Assembly: GCA_003342815.1 (NCBI GenBank)
Contig: PTEX01000015.1
Location: 5,135,024 to 5,199,023, forward strand
DNA from: Eudromia elegans
Lineage: Eukaryota > Chordata > Aves > Tinamiformes > Tinamidae
Direction: 5' to 3'
DNA length: 64,000 bases
Made by a program: the position numbers and the translations under genes. Positions 10,766 through 22,465 of the stretch are shown here, piece by piece. Positions within the stretch are counted from its first letter, which is position 1, and each line of letters opens with the position of its first letter. The notes beneath the pieces are model-generated. The model saw only the letters and a program-made list of their open reading frames with translations, did not search any database and was not told the origin of the DNA.

Positions 10766-13700
10766 TTTATAAACCATACAAGGGCAGAAGTCTATTGCCT
10801 AAATCTCCAGTTAAACCTGGGTAAATGCAATAGAAACCCTAGTTCAGCTGTATCTAATCCTCACTGTTGATTTTCTTCATTACACAAAACACACTTCTAA
10901 TTTTTATATTTTGTATATTAAAATATCTGGAAATCTCTATTTGATTCTTTGTAAGGCACTTGCAGATTTAGAGAATACCAATCTCCTAAAATGGGATCTT
11001 CTGATTTATTTTCTTAAATAATAGTGAATAAGACTGTGAAGGCAGAAATCCAAACCACTATTAATTTTACTTTAGGAAGTTCTGTTTAAAGTGTATACCA
11101 CTTAAAAAATAAAATATAAACACTTGACTACCAGAAAAATGAGGCTATTCAGGCATAATGTGTTAACAGTGGGCATTTCAGCCCCCTCTATTCTGAATAC
11201 ACAGACATTTCTAGCTAACAGGACAGCCTCCTACCAACAAGACGTTGCACTCCGCCTTGTTTCTGGGTCTGGTACACTGGCTCTGTAAACACTGTAAACC
11301 TTGGCAGCACAGATGTGCATTCAGTGAATCCTCAAAGTGCTACAGATGCCATGCATGCTCAAGCTGTGTTTGATTTGAAGTAAACAAACATATTCTAAAA
11401 GTCTAAGGATTAAATTAATGTGAAGTCTCAATGTAGACCTACGATAGCAACTCAGTGTGCCTGTGGTCAAACCAGCAAAACCTGGCTGACCTCACACACC
11501 TACCTCCCAACACCTTAGTGTACTTAACAGTGCGTCTAGAGAGTATCAAATTATCACTTTCTTGAGGAAGAGTTAATGAAGAGACTGGCAGACAGGTGGT
11601 GATGGACAAACACATGGCAGAAAATCAGTATGTATGATTTACTGCTTCCTGTTAACACAGCGGTTTCCAAAGCATAGAGAGACCGACTCCTTAGTAGACT
11701 TGAAGTTCATTTGTCAGAATTATATGGGCTAATAATGTTATAGCACAAGTTATAGAAGTTTGACACCTAGAAGGGGCATCTGCCCACCAGTGTTCCCAGA
11801 CACCAGTGGATGCCACTAGTTCTGTCTTCACAGTGTTCAAGAATTTGTCCTCCCAGTCACAGCTATAGAGGCAGAAAGATGTGATCAGACCTCAGATTAC
11901 AATTTGGTGATTGACGCACACAAAATATTATAGTAACATTACATGAAAGTGAAGATACAGGAACTTTACACCTGGTGTGTTCAGTTGTCTAAACTTAAGC
12001 ATTTAGTATTATTTAAGATGGCCTTGGATTTGCAAGACAACAAAACAGAGAAGGCAGACCTGGTGATACCTATAGTAGATCTATCTCCTCCTGTTAGTGG
12101 TGGCTTGGGCTCAGCTGAGATACTTTGAGAAATTAAAGCACCCTGTTCCCCACATGAAAATTGTTTAAGAGCTTCTGAACAAATGATTAAATTTAACTTG
12201 CATAAAGATGACACAGAAAACGAAAACCAATTCATCATCATAGCAGAGTAATACTCCCTTAATATAGGGTAAATCCTTTAAAGTGATGTAGGAAGAGAAT
12301 CAGACCTTTACAGTTTTGTTTTCCGTGCTGCTTTCTGTTCAGATCGAGGAGTCTGTGATCACACACAAGGTGATATTGGGCTCCTCCATAATGAAGTCCT
12401 GGTGTGGAGACAGGCTGACATTGCTGGGATTATGTGAGTAACCACGAGAACGCAGCACATGATGTTTCCCATTCCAGTATCGTCCTCCTCCTCACTGCTG
12501 CCCCTGGCAGGGGCAATGGTGTACAGATGTCCTTCCTGCGGTGCAAGGTGGTTGTCCCATTTCATATTCCAGATGAAATTAGGCTGAGAGAGAAAGGGTG
12601 TGCACATGTGCATGAGAGCAAAGGCATATGTGGGGTGTGGAAGAGTGCCTGTGTTCACGTCTGCCCTGCAGGAATTGCACCAGAAGGCTTTGGGAAACCT
12701 TAAAGAACGCTTTTCCCCTCTGGTTTCTTCGACCTTTCCTATTGCTCGCTGCTAAGATACATTGATTTACGCTCTGATACCTCTACTTCCATCGAGCTGT
12801 ACCGTATTACTAGAGCTGTCCAATTTGCCCAGCGTGCTGCTCCTTGGGGAACAAGAACGGATCATTTTGCAGATTCCCCCTGATGGGGGTTGCACAGGGA
12901 TTGAGATGGGAAGCTTACTGCCTCTCTCACAGAGGGGTGGACACAACCCACACAGTGCATTTTGTACCTCCAAAGCTTCCTCATCTGATCATGCCATGGG
13001 TGTATTTCTGCTTGTCAGATTTTAATTTAGCTGGTGTATGCAGGTAAGTAACCCTGAGAACACAGGAATTGTTGTCAGAATTTGATGGGTCTCAGAGGGC
13101 TCAGAATTTTACCTTTATTATTACTTTTATTATTTAGTGATTCAATGTCATGTAGCATAAACATGCCTGAATGCTACTACTATATTTAACTATGAATGAG
13201 TGCTCCTTTACCTTTGTTTCAGTAATTGTATGTACATCAGTTTAAAAGCTTCTAAACAATAAAACCAATCCCAGAACGTAAACCATGAATTGATCTGTAT
13301 TTACTACTCTAATTTTTCCTTTCCACTCACCAATTTATAGATTTTTCTTTCCATGAATATTACCAGGTATTAGCTACTAGATAGATGGAAAGCTTTTCAG
13401 ATCTGGTGTTATTATTTCTAAAAGTCAAACACACCACAAAAAAAAATGAGTCAGTTCAAGTAACAGAATTTGAACAGATGACAGCTTTGGTTAAAGACTG
13501 GAAGACTATAAGACTCTTCAGGAACGGTTGGTAAGTGGCTATTATCTGTATGGTAAGATGCAGTCAGAATGAAACAGCAGGAGAATATCATGATATAACA
13601 GAAGATCTTTATGTCAGAAAAAATCTACTGAGGGAGCACACAGTGTTGATAATGAAGTTGTACCTGATGGCGTTCAGGACCTGGAGTACCCACTCCCAGG

Positions 13701-13876
13701 AGCAACCAAATGTCATCACTTGTTATGTAGGTATTTTTGTTTGTTTTAATTTCCCTGAGAGTATCAGTGGTCATTGGTTTAAAATTTAGGAGTTCAGAAT
13801 ACATTTATGAACAACATTTTAGATAATCATTAAAAATATCACTTCCCTAGTAAGGATTCTGATGCAAGAAAAAAAA

Positions 13877-13887
13877 GGGGGGGGGGG
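13877..13887 (+). repeat. G11 homopolymer following an A run
   Basis: An A-rich run followed by eleven G residues, then GAGAA. G-runs this long are error-prone in sequencing and can form intermolecular quadruplexes. There are no other G-runs close enough for a canonical intramolecular quadruplex. Confidence 0.9.
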
Positions 13888-14387
13888 AGAATTTATGCAT
13901 ACACTGACACTTTTCTGTGATTTGTTGTCCTCTGAGTCAGATAGCATGAAAAATATATCAATTATTCTCTTATGTATCACAAGGTTTTAAAAAATAATTT
14001 AGTGGTTTATGGCACTAGAACATATAAGTTTTTATGCTGTGACTTGTCTTGTGCTTCTCTCACCTTTTCAAATTTGAAATGTAATTTTAATTGATGCTAT
14101 AATGATGCATTTTTAAATCTGAAATAGCACAAAAGGTCACAACAATTTCCTTTTAATGCTCATCATGAATACGTAAGTATACTAAACAAGCTAATGTATG
14201 TTATAATCTTCTTTAAACAGATAGTATATTTAGAAAAAACTCAATATTCTGTAGGAAAAAAATGCATATAATCATTTTCATCTAACCTGAAGAAACTATC
14301 AGTTCTTCTAATTCCATTATATGCCAGGATAAAAGAAAAAAAGAAAAAAACAGATAAAAAAGTCTTGGAGTATGTCAAATCTTAGGT

Positions 14388-14440
14388 TAATGATCACAGA
14401 ATCACAGAATGGTTTGAGCTTTGAAGGAACCTCTAATGAT
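14388..14440 (-). mobile_element. CR1 LINE 3' terminal fragment, antisense
   Basis: A 50-bp piece begins with the doubled ATCACAGA terminal repeat, followed by ATGGTTTGAGCTTTGAAGGA, the antisense CR1 3' tip. It is cut off by a second CR1 3' end that starts at 14441. A 13-bp direct repeat TAATGATCACAGA occurs at 14388-14400 and again at 14434-14446. Confidence 0.85.
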
Positions 14441-14935
14441 CACAGATTCACAGAATCACAGAGATTAGAAGGGACCTCTAGAGATCATCTAGTCCAACCC
14501 CCTGCTCCAGCAGGGACACCCAGAGCACGGGGCACAGGGTGGCATCCAGGAGGGTTTGGAAGATCTCCAGAGAAGGAGACTCCACAGCCTCTCTGGGCAG
14601 CCTGTGCCACCCTCACAGGAAAGAAGTTCCTCCTCACATGGAGATAGAACTTCCTGCGTATAAACAAACCCATATAATATATAATATAATTATATGTATA
14701 TAGCATATTATATTTATATTTATATTTATATTTGTATAGTAAATAATTTTATTCTCATTACCGCTTGTCCTATGACTGGCCACTACTGAGAAGAGTTTGG
14801 CCCCATCCTCGCTACATTCCTCCCCTCAGGTGCTTAAACATATTGAACAGATCCCCTTTCAGTCTTCTCCAGGCTAAACAGACCCAGCTCACTTAGTCTT
14901 TCCTCATATGATAGATGCTCCAGACTCTTAATAAA
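14441..14935 (-). mobile_element. CR1 LINE 3' half, antisense, with internal microsatellite
   Basis: Antisense CR1 from the terminal repeat (ATTCACAGAATCACAGA) through GAAGGGACCTCTAGAGATCA and CTAGTCCAACCCCCTGC, the ORF2 tail (CTCTCTGGGCAGCCTGTGCC) and GAAGTTCCTCCTCACATGGA. It is interrupted from about 14665 to 14750 by AT-rich simple sequence. It then resumes with the next co-linear CR1 part: GAAGAGTTTGGCCCCATCCT, then TCAGTCTTCTCCAGGCTAAA, then CAGCTCACTTAGTCTTTCCTCAT. It is 5'-truncated near 14935. It is the youngest-looking and longest recent CR1 copy here and cannot code. Confidence 0.92.
14665..14750. repeat. AT-rich microsatellite inside CR1
   Basis: Repeated ATATAATATA and TATATTTATATTTATATTT units sit where the CR1 consensus would have a short AT-poor linker. 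The flanking CR1 is co-linear, so this is an expansion or insertion inside the element. Confidence 0.85.
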
Positions 14936-17134
14936 TTAGCACAAAATAATAAACAGACGCTTTCATAACTCTGTTGCTGAAGATTATTATTGGATGTAGG
15001 CTAGGAAGAAATGGAGCAATGTTAAACATATAATTTAGTGGGTACATTATTTACCACAGAAAAATGTATATAAATTCATACTAAAATCGAAAGTTTGGGC
15101 AGACGTTGAAAAATTAAAGTTTGAAAAGCCCTGTATTACATGTAAAAATATGCTAATAAAATTGCATCTTGATTTTTAATTGCAAACAAAATCAAGAGAA
15201 TCCAGAGTTGTGGCTGCTTCAGCAGTAAGCTGCTCAGCAAGGGACCTGGACTCTTCAACGCTGCCAATATAAAACTAGGAAAACTGCTGAATAAGCACCA
15301 AAGGTTATAACAAGAGTAGGAAATATAGTACAAACTTTATTTCCCCCATTCTAGAAATGGGCTGGGTTTTAGGCTGTTCCTCTTCTTTCCAGTTGATTCC
15401 AGCAATAGGGCTCTGGTTACAGCAGATTCAGCTGAGTAGTAAGTAGACACAACGCACACAACTACTACCAGCATGGTGCAGAACTGGACCACTCTACCTT
15501 AGTGTTAGATGGATGTTCACAGCGTTACACAGTGTCAGGTCGGAGACTTAAAACTGCACAGAGAACTTGGGGAGAGGGATGGAAACAATGCAAATCCAAG
15601 CGCTTTCAGAACAGAGCCTTCTGTCACAGCACAGCAGCTACAGTATTTGCACTTAAAGGGTGACAGGCCACTAGGATTTATCTTTTGAAAAATGCAGGCA
15701 ATAAACTGTCTAGTAATACTGCATTTTAATGCAGCCAGATGGAAGGTCATACATTTATGAACAAAGAGGGGAGGTTTAGTGTCAGAATTCGTAAATGCAG
15801 TGGCAATGACGAGGGTCTGGGAGTTTCAATATATAATCAGTTAAACAAGGGGTACTGCCTTAACTAGGATTGTAAATAGAAATATGTGTGAAATAGATAT
15901 TTCATGGAGTATTTCCTTTTTATGCAACACAAGTAAAACCACTGGTATTATAACAGCAATAACCAGCAGTTCTGTCAAAAGCCTGCTACAAATTTTGAAA
16001 GGATATCTCATACTGAAAGACTTCAAAGGGTTGTTCTGTTTAGTTTATTCATAAGACAAGACAACTTGTTTGTGGACTACAAATACTCAAATGAGAAGAG
16101 ATTTCTAGTGACAGGCCACTGTCATCACTGGCAAAACAAACTCACCACGAGATCCCAAGGATAGAAGTAGATTCTGGATAGATGAGAATAGAAAAATTAC
16201 GGTGTATTTTTAACAGTTACTTAAGCACTGGTTTGCCTCTTTTTTAGTCCGTAAGTTAAAGTGGAATTCATTTTTAAAGACAGAAAATATAGATCCAACA
16301 GAGTTGTGTGTACAGAATAACTCTTAATACATTAAGTTCTTTGCCCAGCGTATCCTGATCAGTGTGTTTCCCTGGGACCTCAGTGTGCCACAGGAATACT
16401 GAGGCCTCATCTGACCTGCTAGCTGCCCCCTGTATTGCTCAGGATGTGTTGCTGTATCCACCCAAATGGACGGGGTTGCTGCAGGGGCATTTTACTAAGC
16501 GACATGTCATTTGGCTTCTCTGTGACCATCTTTTCAAATATCTTACTGTGTGATCCTAAAGCTTCCATTTCCTTAGGGAGGCTGCCTTGCATTTTAGGGC
16601 ACAAAAAGAATTTTGGATGAGCGACTCCGTTGTAAGTATTAAATCTAAAGTAAAACAAATATTCAGGAAGAAACATTGGCTTGAGAAGAATTGGAAATGT
16701 ATTCCTAGAATGTTACAATACTGGTGGGTATCACTGGATTATAAAAAAAATGCCAAATCAGACTTGTGGGTTGAGTCAAACAACAGCTGCTGGAGATTGT
16801 ATCTAGGGATATTCCTTGGGGGTCTGTTACTGACAGGTGCAAGCTAAGCAAATAATCATTATTCCACTAAAGACTAGACCTTTTGGAAATAAGGGAGCAC
16901 TAATTAGTCTACTCCTAACTCAGCTCTTCCTTCTTAGCACCTCTCAGCAACCCACAAAATTCTTCCCTCATCCAGCAGGAAGAAGGAGAGGAAAGATCCC
17001 AGGAAAGGTTGCCCCTTCTCTGCTTTCCACGGGCAAAAGACCAGACCGTGTTTTATTTTTGACTTCTAAGTGAGAAATATCTTTACTGTTTCATTCCATG
17101 GTGTTCACAAGCATCATATTGCCTTGCTGCTGCT
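14936..17134. other. Unique sequence without a recognised gene
   Basis: No gene or repeat family is recognised. Open frames of 60-86 codons overlap on both strands around 16360-17070 without domain features. GC is slightly raised at 16360-16500. Confidence 0.55.
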
Positions 17135-17155
17135 AATAAATAAATAAATAAATAA
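17135..17155. repeat. (AATA)n microsatellite
   Basis: About five uninterrupted tetranucleotide units. Confidence 0.95.
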
Positions 17156-17900
17156 GGGATGACAAAAGGCCTCCCTAATTGATGCTGGGAAAATAGTTAT
17201 ATTAATAGCAGCCATTCCTCTCTCCTGCAGTCACACAAATGAGCTAAATCTCATCCAAATATAAGTGAAGATGATCAGTTCAATTTTACTAACAGCCCAG
17301 AGATGCAAGGGCAGTGCACACTACTTTTTGGCACAGGCCCTTAGTTTCATGTCTATTTTCCATTAAAAACATTAAGAAAAAAACCCACAAAAATGTAAAA
17401 ATTTTTAACTGCTCTCCAGACTTTGGGAGAGCAATTTTAACAAGTGTGGAATCACATTATAAACTAGCTGTTTTTGTCTTTTTAACTCTTCTCATTATGA
17501 GCAGGTGACATCATTAGTGACAATCAGATCAAATGTATCAGATTTCCACTAACCATGCACTGAACATACCCCTCCTGACATTCCTATTATGTGCTTATTT
17601 TTGTAATCTCGGGCAAAAGAGCAGGCTAGATTCTGCCAGTCTGACACTCTCGCTCAGGATGAGCAGTGTCTTATTCCTATGAGAGACATTTTGAAACCAA
17701 TGGATTTGTTCAAGAACGGAAAGCAGAAAAAAAGCTTCTGTCGAGGTGAGTGTTATCTCCACATTTTTCCCCTTTCACTCACATAAGATCCCCTTCCTTC
17801 ACTGTTTTCTGCCTCAGCGTTTTCAAGAGCAACCAGTATAATCATTATGGACTTCAGTGACAAGACTTTTCAGTCTCCTCGGGCATTGTTATTGCAGAAC
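17156..17900. promoter_or_regulatory. Candidate conserved non-coding block around a splice-flanked open frame
   Basis: This 740-bp stretch has no interspersed repeats or microsatellites. It is rich in homeobox-type TAAT/ATTA cores and factor-like words (CTAATTGATGC, GCAGGTGACATCATTAGTGA), and it keeps isolated CpGs near 17610-17745. The composition resembles vertebrate conserved non-coding elements. It contains the candidate exon described separately. The resemblance is pattern recognition only, and a multi-bird alignment is required. Confidence 0.3.
17658..17745 (+). other. Candidate short coding exon (unidentified)
   Basis: An open frame runs from 17607 (after a TAA) to a stop near 17783. 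Inside it, a pyrimidine-rich tract ending CTCGCTCAG at 17657 looks like a splice acceptor, and TCGAG followed by GTGAGT at 17746 looks like a strong splice donor. This bounds an 88-nt interval whose translation starts DEQCLIP, continues MRDILKPMDLFK (internal ATG at 17679) and ends GKQKKSFCR. The ratio of charged to hydrophobic residues looks protein-like, and three CpGs are retained in an AT-rich setting. I do not recognise the peptide. Alternatively it is a first exon starting at the ATG at 17679, or a chance frame. Confidence 0.25.
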
Positions 17901-17954
17901 CTTTTATTAGAAATCTCCAGCTGCTTTGAAAATACTAATTTAATAGCCTCCACT

Positions 17955-18060
17955 GCACATAGCAACATTGTATTACCAGTATTTTGTAAATGGGCAAGTA
18001 GAAATAGGTAAGTGACCTTGCTAAGTTATAGTGGGAGCTGGAGGTCTACCTGATATACTT
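17955..18060 (-). mobile_element. Possible MIR remnant, antisense
   Basis: The + strand order TATTTTGTAAATGGGCAAGT, then AGGTAAGTGACCTTGCTAAG, then AGTGGGAGCTGGAGGTCTAC parallels antisense MIR (TTTTACAGATGGG, TTAAGTGACTTGCCCAAGGTC, GTGGCAGAGCTGG). It is diverged but co-linear over three blocks. Confidence 0.5.
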
Positions 18061-18084
18061 AAGGTCTACCTGATATATTTAAGG
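18043..18084. repeat. 21-bp tandem duplication
   Basis: Two adjacent units with core GGTCTACCTGATATA and TTAA differ at one position. This is likely a slippage duplication at the end of the MIR-like fragment. Confidence 0.85.
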
Positions 18085-20584
18085 CCCTTCCCCAGATACA
18101 GCAGCACAACTCCTTGACCGAAGTGCTCTTTTGGTGCCAACATGGTCCAGTGAATAACCAAATTACCAGAGCTCTGAGGAATAGCCAGCCTGAGCTGTTG
18201 TTTGAGTGTGTCGTGGGAAATCTCAAGCTGATACCAGTCCAAACAGTTTTATGATATTGCTTGTGGTATTCTGATGGTAGCAGAATATCTGATGTCCAAT
18301 GCAAATTATTAATGATACAGCCCTTAAGTTCCATGCTAAAATTCCAGGTGTTTGCACCAAAAAGGCAAGAGTCAGAACCACTCTTCTGTGTGTTCATATT
18401 TTTCAGGATCCACATAAATAGGAAAACAGAAATCTTTGCAAGCAGTGGTGTTTTCTAAGCCTAAGAAGCATTTTTTTTCTCCATGCTTTCTGCACATGCA
18501 GGCACTCACTAAACCTGGCACATCAGGAAGAATTTACTCAGGGGACTGTCTTGCTGATTTCTAGCAGAAACCAAGGAAAGCAATTTTCCAAGAAAGAAGC
18601 ATGTAGGAGTTGCACAGTGCTAACCCGTACTTGCCTGAGGACAGAGTTACAGGCGAAAAACAAAGTGGGGGGGGGTGTATGGGAGCATCCCCTTGTACTG
18701 CAGAGTCAGCCAAGAAGGTGGCTGCTGGTCTGTGGGCATAATCAAATCCTCCCGGTGTGTCCAGCCTTTGTTTCCTTTATCCTTTGCCTTCGTTTCTTAT
18801 CCTTGCTGAATATCAAAGCTTAATGGTGTCCATCCGCTTCTAATGAGACCATGTGATGGACAGAAGTGACACAGTTATTACCACCACGCCAATGTATGCA
18901 AATACTGCTTTTGTTCAGCTGCCCTTTTCACATCCCTTGATCGAATTGGATGTGTTTCTTGTGGTTCTGATTCAGAAGCCTGTGCAATTTACAAACATCA
19001 GTTGTGTTCAGAGCCAAGCCAAGCCCTTCAATCCTCTTCACTAATAATAACGAACTGCTTTGCTTCAAAAAAAAAATCTAGCAAGAGGTATAAAGCTGGC
19101 AGATCTCGTTTCCCTCTTTACTGTACTTCTACAAATTATTATGCTGCAGCTACAAGGCTAACACAAGCCATTAGGACCTGCGGAGTTTCTCCAGGGATAC
19201 AGTACAAAAGTGCTCTATCAGAAATGCAATCAATTCCAGAGCTGACTGCTTCCTGCATGCTTCCAAGCTGCTGCTTTATCAAACAGCTCCCCATAAAAGG
19301 AGCAGGAAATGCATGACATCGTTTAGCAACCGGTCATTAGAATTTAATGGAGGAGGATTAAAATACAAAAATGCCAAGCCTAGCGACCTTCCCATACATT
19401 ACCCCAGGCTCTGAGAAGAAAACTCTGTGATGTACCGGTAAGGTCTTAACCCCTTCTTCTCCTGACTGTGAGAGAAACGTCTCCTAACCAAAGGAGTATT
19501 GCCACGTTAGAAGGGAAAAGCACATGAAAGTCAAATGCTCTGAAACTGAAATCGGTGGTTAGGCATCAGCTTAAAACCATCTCTCAGATTAAAAATTTCA
19601 GAGGGAAATGCAAATATTTCCTAAACCGGGTTTCCTCTTCCAGGTGTTTGCACATGTGCAGCTCCCCGGCATTTCTCTTGTCTTAGTTCTTGTCTCCTTC
19701 CTATTTGCCCACATTACACTGTGTGTTGTGTGCGTACAAGGCACAATGAGAACAACAGAATAGCCTCTGAAATTCTGCTCCTACTGAGGTGCTGTGAAGA
19801 CATGTTTCCTACTAGGAACACCTGGTGCACAGTATCACGTGCGTTCTGGCACATGTCTAGCAAAGCTTTTTTTCCAGAGCAAAGCAAGTGTTTACAGCTA
19901 CACGAGCAGGATGCAGGTGATGAACTTATTTGTATCACAATCAAAAGATAAACTTAAAGAGCAGGTATATATGAACCTCTTGAGGCTGAGCTCTCTCTGA
20001 ATCTCTCCCACAAGACTTAGTCTCTCTCCTCTGGAAGCTTTAAAGCTGACAACTGCACAGTGCTGATAGCATGTATATAGATACCAGTTATTTCCAGCGC
20101 GTGCTAAATTGTACCTAAAAATAAGTTACAGATGATCTATCTTTAAGAAGCCTATTACATATCTCTTAATGATTACATATCTCCCAAATGACAAGTCTTT
20201 TCAGCCTCCCGAGCCAGGGTGTAGAAATGGTATTTTTTGCTGGCTTTTACCTCTCCTGTGCTTTGTTCTCCAGCTGAGCACAGCTCAAGCCACGTGCTCA
20301 AGGGCTCAGGAGATGGAGCACTTCCCAGTGACCATCTGACCTGGTCCCTGGCACACCTGCACAGTCACATCGTGCCATCCTGGAGTCAGAAATCATCACC
20401 AGCAGAGTACACTTACAGGAACACAAGGACCTTAACTGTTAGGAAAACGCATCTTGCAGTACTATGAGGTGTTGACTCATACGGTTTGCCTGGCTCACAT
20501 TAAATATTTACTGTTATTGGTTTGTTAGTCATTCAACTGTAATAAAAGGCGTCCTCTGCAGCATCTAATCTCAATCCACACCCA
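18085..20584. other. Unique sequence without a recognised gene
   Basis: No gene is recognised. A G9 run lies at 18667-18675. A 118-codon minus-strand open frame (18059-18415) overlaps the MIR-like remnant and has no recognisable domain. Confidence 0.55.
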
Positions 20585-20735
20585 AGGCGGTGCCAGGAGA
20601 CCGCATCCCCCACCGCCGCCGGAGGAGGTGCCGAGGAGCGGCGTCCTTCCCTGGGAACTGCTGCCCTTCGATAGCCAACACCTCTCCCAAGGGCAGCAGC
20701 TGGGAAAGCAGCGCGGCTGGAAGGGCTAAACTCTG
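20585..20735. promoter_or_regulatory. Small CpG-rich cluster
   Basis: About a dozen CpGs fall in 130 bp, including ACCGCCGCCGG and GAGCGGCGTC, in an otherwise CpG-poor region. Overlapping open frames on both strands reflect composition. It contains a perfect 11-bp inverted repeat (20658-20668 with 20689-20699). It could be an orphan CpG island or an exon, and no gene is recognised. Confidence 0.35.
20658..20699. repeat. Inverted repeat, 11-bp arms, 20-nt loop
   Basis: CTGCTGCCCTT at 20658-20668 pairs exactly with AAGGGCAGCAG at 20689-20699. If transcribed, the arms would form a GC-rich stem. Confidence 0.85.
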
Positions 20736-22417
20736 GGTGAAGGTGAAAAATGTGATCATGGCCCTTCTTGACTCCTAGACCATAAAAGCTTCTTTTTTTC
20801 CTTCCTAAAACACAAAGCTTTAATTCAGCAACTAAGCTCTGAATTTGAGTTTCACGATCTTTTTACGGCTTTGGCACGCTTCATCTAACTATACCATCTC
20901 TCTAAGGGAAATGCTTCGCATTTTCCATCACTGCAGTCAGACATAGCATTCCTTGTGTCATAAACGTCAAATGCAGTGTTGCAGTTTATTGTTAAAATTG
21001 CCTTGTCCAACCCAGAGGTGGATTTATTTCCTTGCTATGCACAGACTTTCATATATACACACACACACAGACACATATATAAAAGAAAAAATGCTCATTT
21101 TTTTCCATAAAGGACATAAGTGTCAAGACTAAGAAGGCCTGTAGTCCCTCAGGTTCCTCCCCTCCTCCTTTCTAACTGTACATTTAACATACTCAGCTTT
21201 TCTATATACCCATAAAATTATGCAGTTTTGCAATGATAAAGCTTAAATCAAAATGAACATAAAATAGCAACAGGAAATTGTGGCTGCTTCAAATGAATAC
21301 TCTTTATTGTTGCAGTCATTTAGAGTCTAGGTAGCTTATAACGCTTAAATAATTTAATTGGCTCATTGAAAAATTCTTGTTTAGAAAGACACATTCTAAT
21401 ATAACATGTAGGGTTTTCCGAGGGAAATTTCTGGTACAGAGATCAGAGCACAAGCCACCAAAGTAAAATTCAAGTCTAATTGACTATCCAAAGATTATTT
21501 TCTAGCGTAGATCTTCAAAAACTATACACACCTGTATATAAGAACAAAATATACCACAAGAATGGTCACACTGGCTCAGAGCAAGAGCTTGCCTTGATCA
21601 ATAGTCTTTCTCCAGCAGTAGGGGCAAGTGGAAATACAGAAAGAGAAAGGAAAGGGAACACTTATACTCGGTCTCCTCCTAACGCATCCCAGGGTCTACA
21701 TACTTTCAGGACTGGAGATTTCCTGACCCTAGCACAGTTAGTAGACCATTCAGTAAATAATAGCAGAACCCTTCTGAATAACAGTCCGGTTTGCCTTCAA
21801 ATTTAGGGCTTCAATTAGGGCATTTTCAGGCTGAACCATTCTAGTCCACTCCAGCTTTATGCATTCAAGTAGCTGATAGAAATAGAAAGCTAACTAAGAC
21901 AGGTAGATGTAAAGAAATCTTTAAAAGGAATTTAAAAGAAAATCTTTTTTGAGATGGAAACACCAAAATTCACCACAGCTATCAAGGTGTGGGCAAACTA
22001 AAAAGATATTTTCTGCAGGAATGATGTCTTCTGTTTTCTCCTTTATTCCCTTCCTAATTTTTCTAAACATTTGTTCTCTTTTCTGACTGCCGCTGATCAC
22101 TGAGATGACATTTTCATGCTGCTATCTATAATCTCCCCAAGGTCTCACTGCTGAGTGGTAATGGCCTCTCAGAACAAAACATTTTTATGCACAATAAGAA
22201 TTGCTTTTCCCTACATGCATCGGTTTATTTATCTATTGATCTGATAACACATGAAATCTTGACCCACACATGAAATCTAAGAAATTATAGAACCGCTGCG
22301 TATACTACAAAAGTTAATCGAGTAGCTTGTTATAACAACATGCATTCTGGACAATATATGATGGAGAATCATGTTTAAGGATCATTCGGCATAAAATTAA
22401 ACCTGTTAAAGGAAGGA

Positions 22418-22465
22418 TTTACTATACTCCTTGAGTGTGCTTTTACTATACTCCATGAGTGTGCT
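22418..22465. repeat. 24-bp tandem duplication
   Basis: Two adjacent 24-bp units (TTTACTATACTCC then TGAGTGTGCT) differ at one base, indicating recent local duplication. Confidence 0.92.

Larger units (their letters stand above)
8261..14387. other. Unique sequence without a recognised gene
   Basis: No gene is recognised. Items seen: an ATF/AP-1-like TGATGACATCA at 8612-8622; a near-palindrome TGGATATTTAAAATATCCA around 8985-9003; three copies of a CCTCTCATTAACC motif at about 9590-9637; a possible MIR/L2 remnant near 10705-10760; a consensus splice-donor-like CAGGTAAGTA at 13041-13050; and a G11 run at 13877-13887. The rest is AT-rich and featureless to my eye. Confidence 0.55.

Noticed and set aside
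14372-14706. Frames on both strands across 14.4-14.7 kb
   Set aside because: They lie in CR1 3' sequence, which is untranslated or out of frame with ORF2 here.
18059-18415. 118-codon minus-strand frame
   Set aside because: It overlaps a MIR-like remnant and a tandem duplication, and has no domain.
21600-21630. CTCF-like word CCAGCAGTAGGGGCAAG
   Set aside because: An extra base breaks the core consensus spacing, so it is not a credible site by eye.
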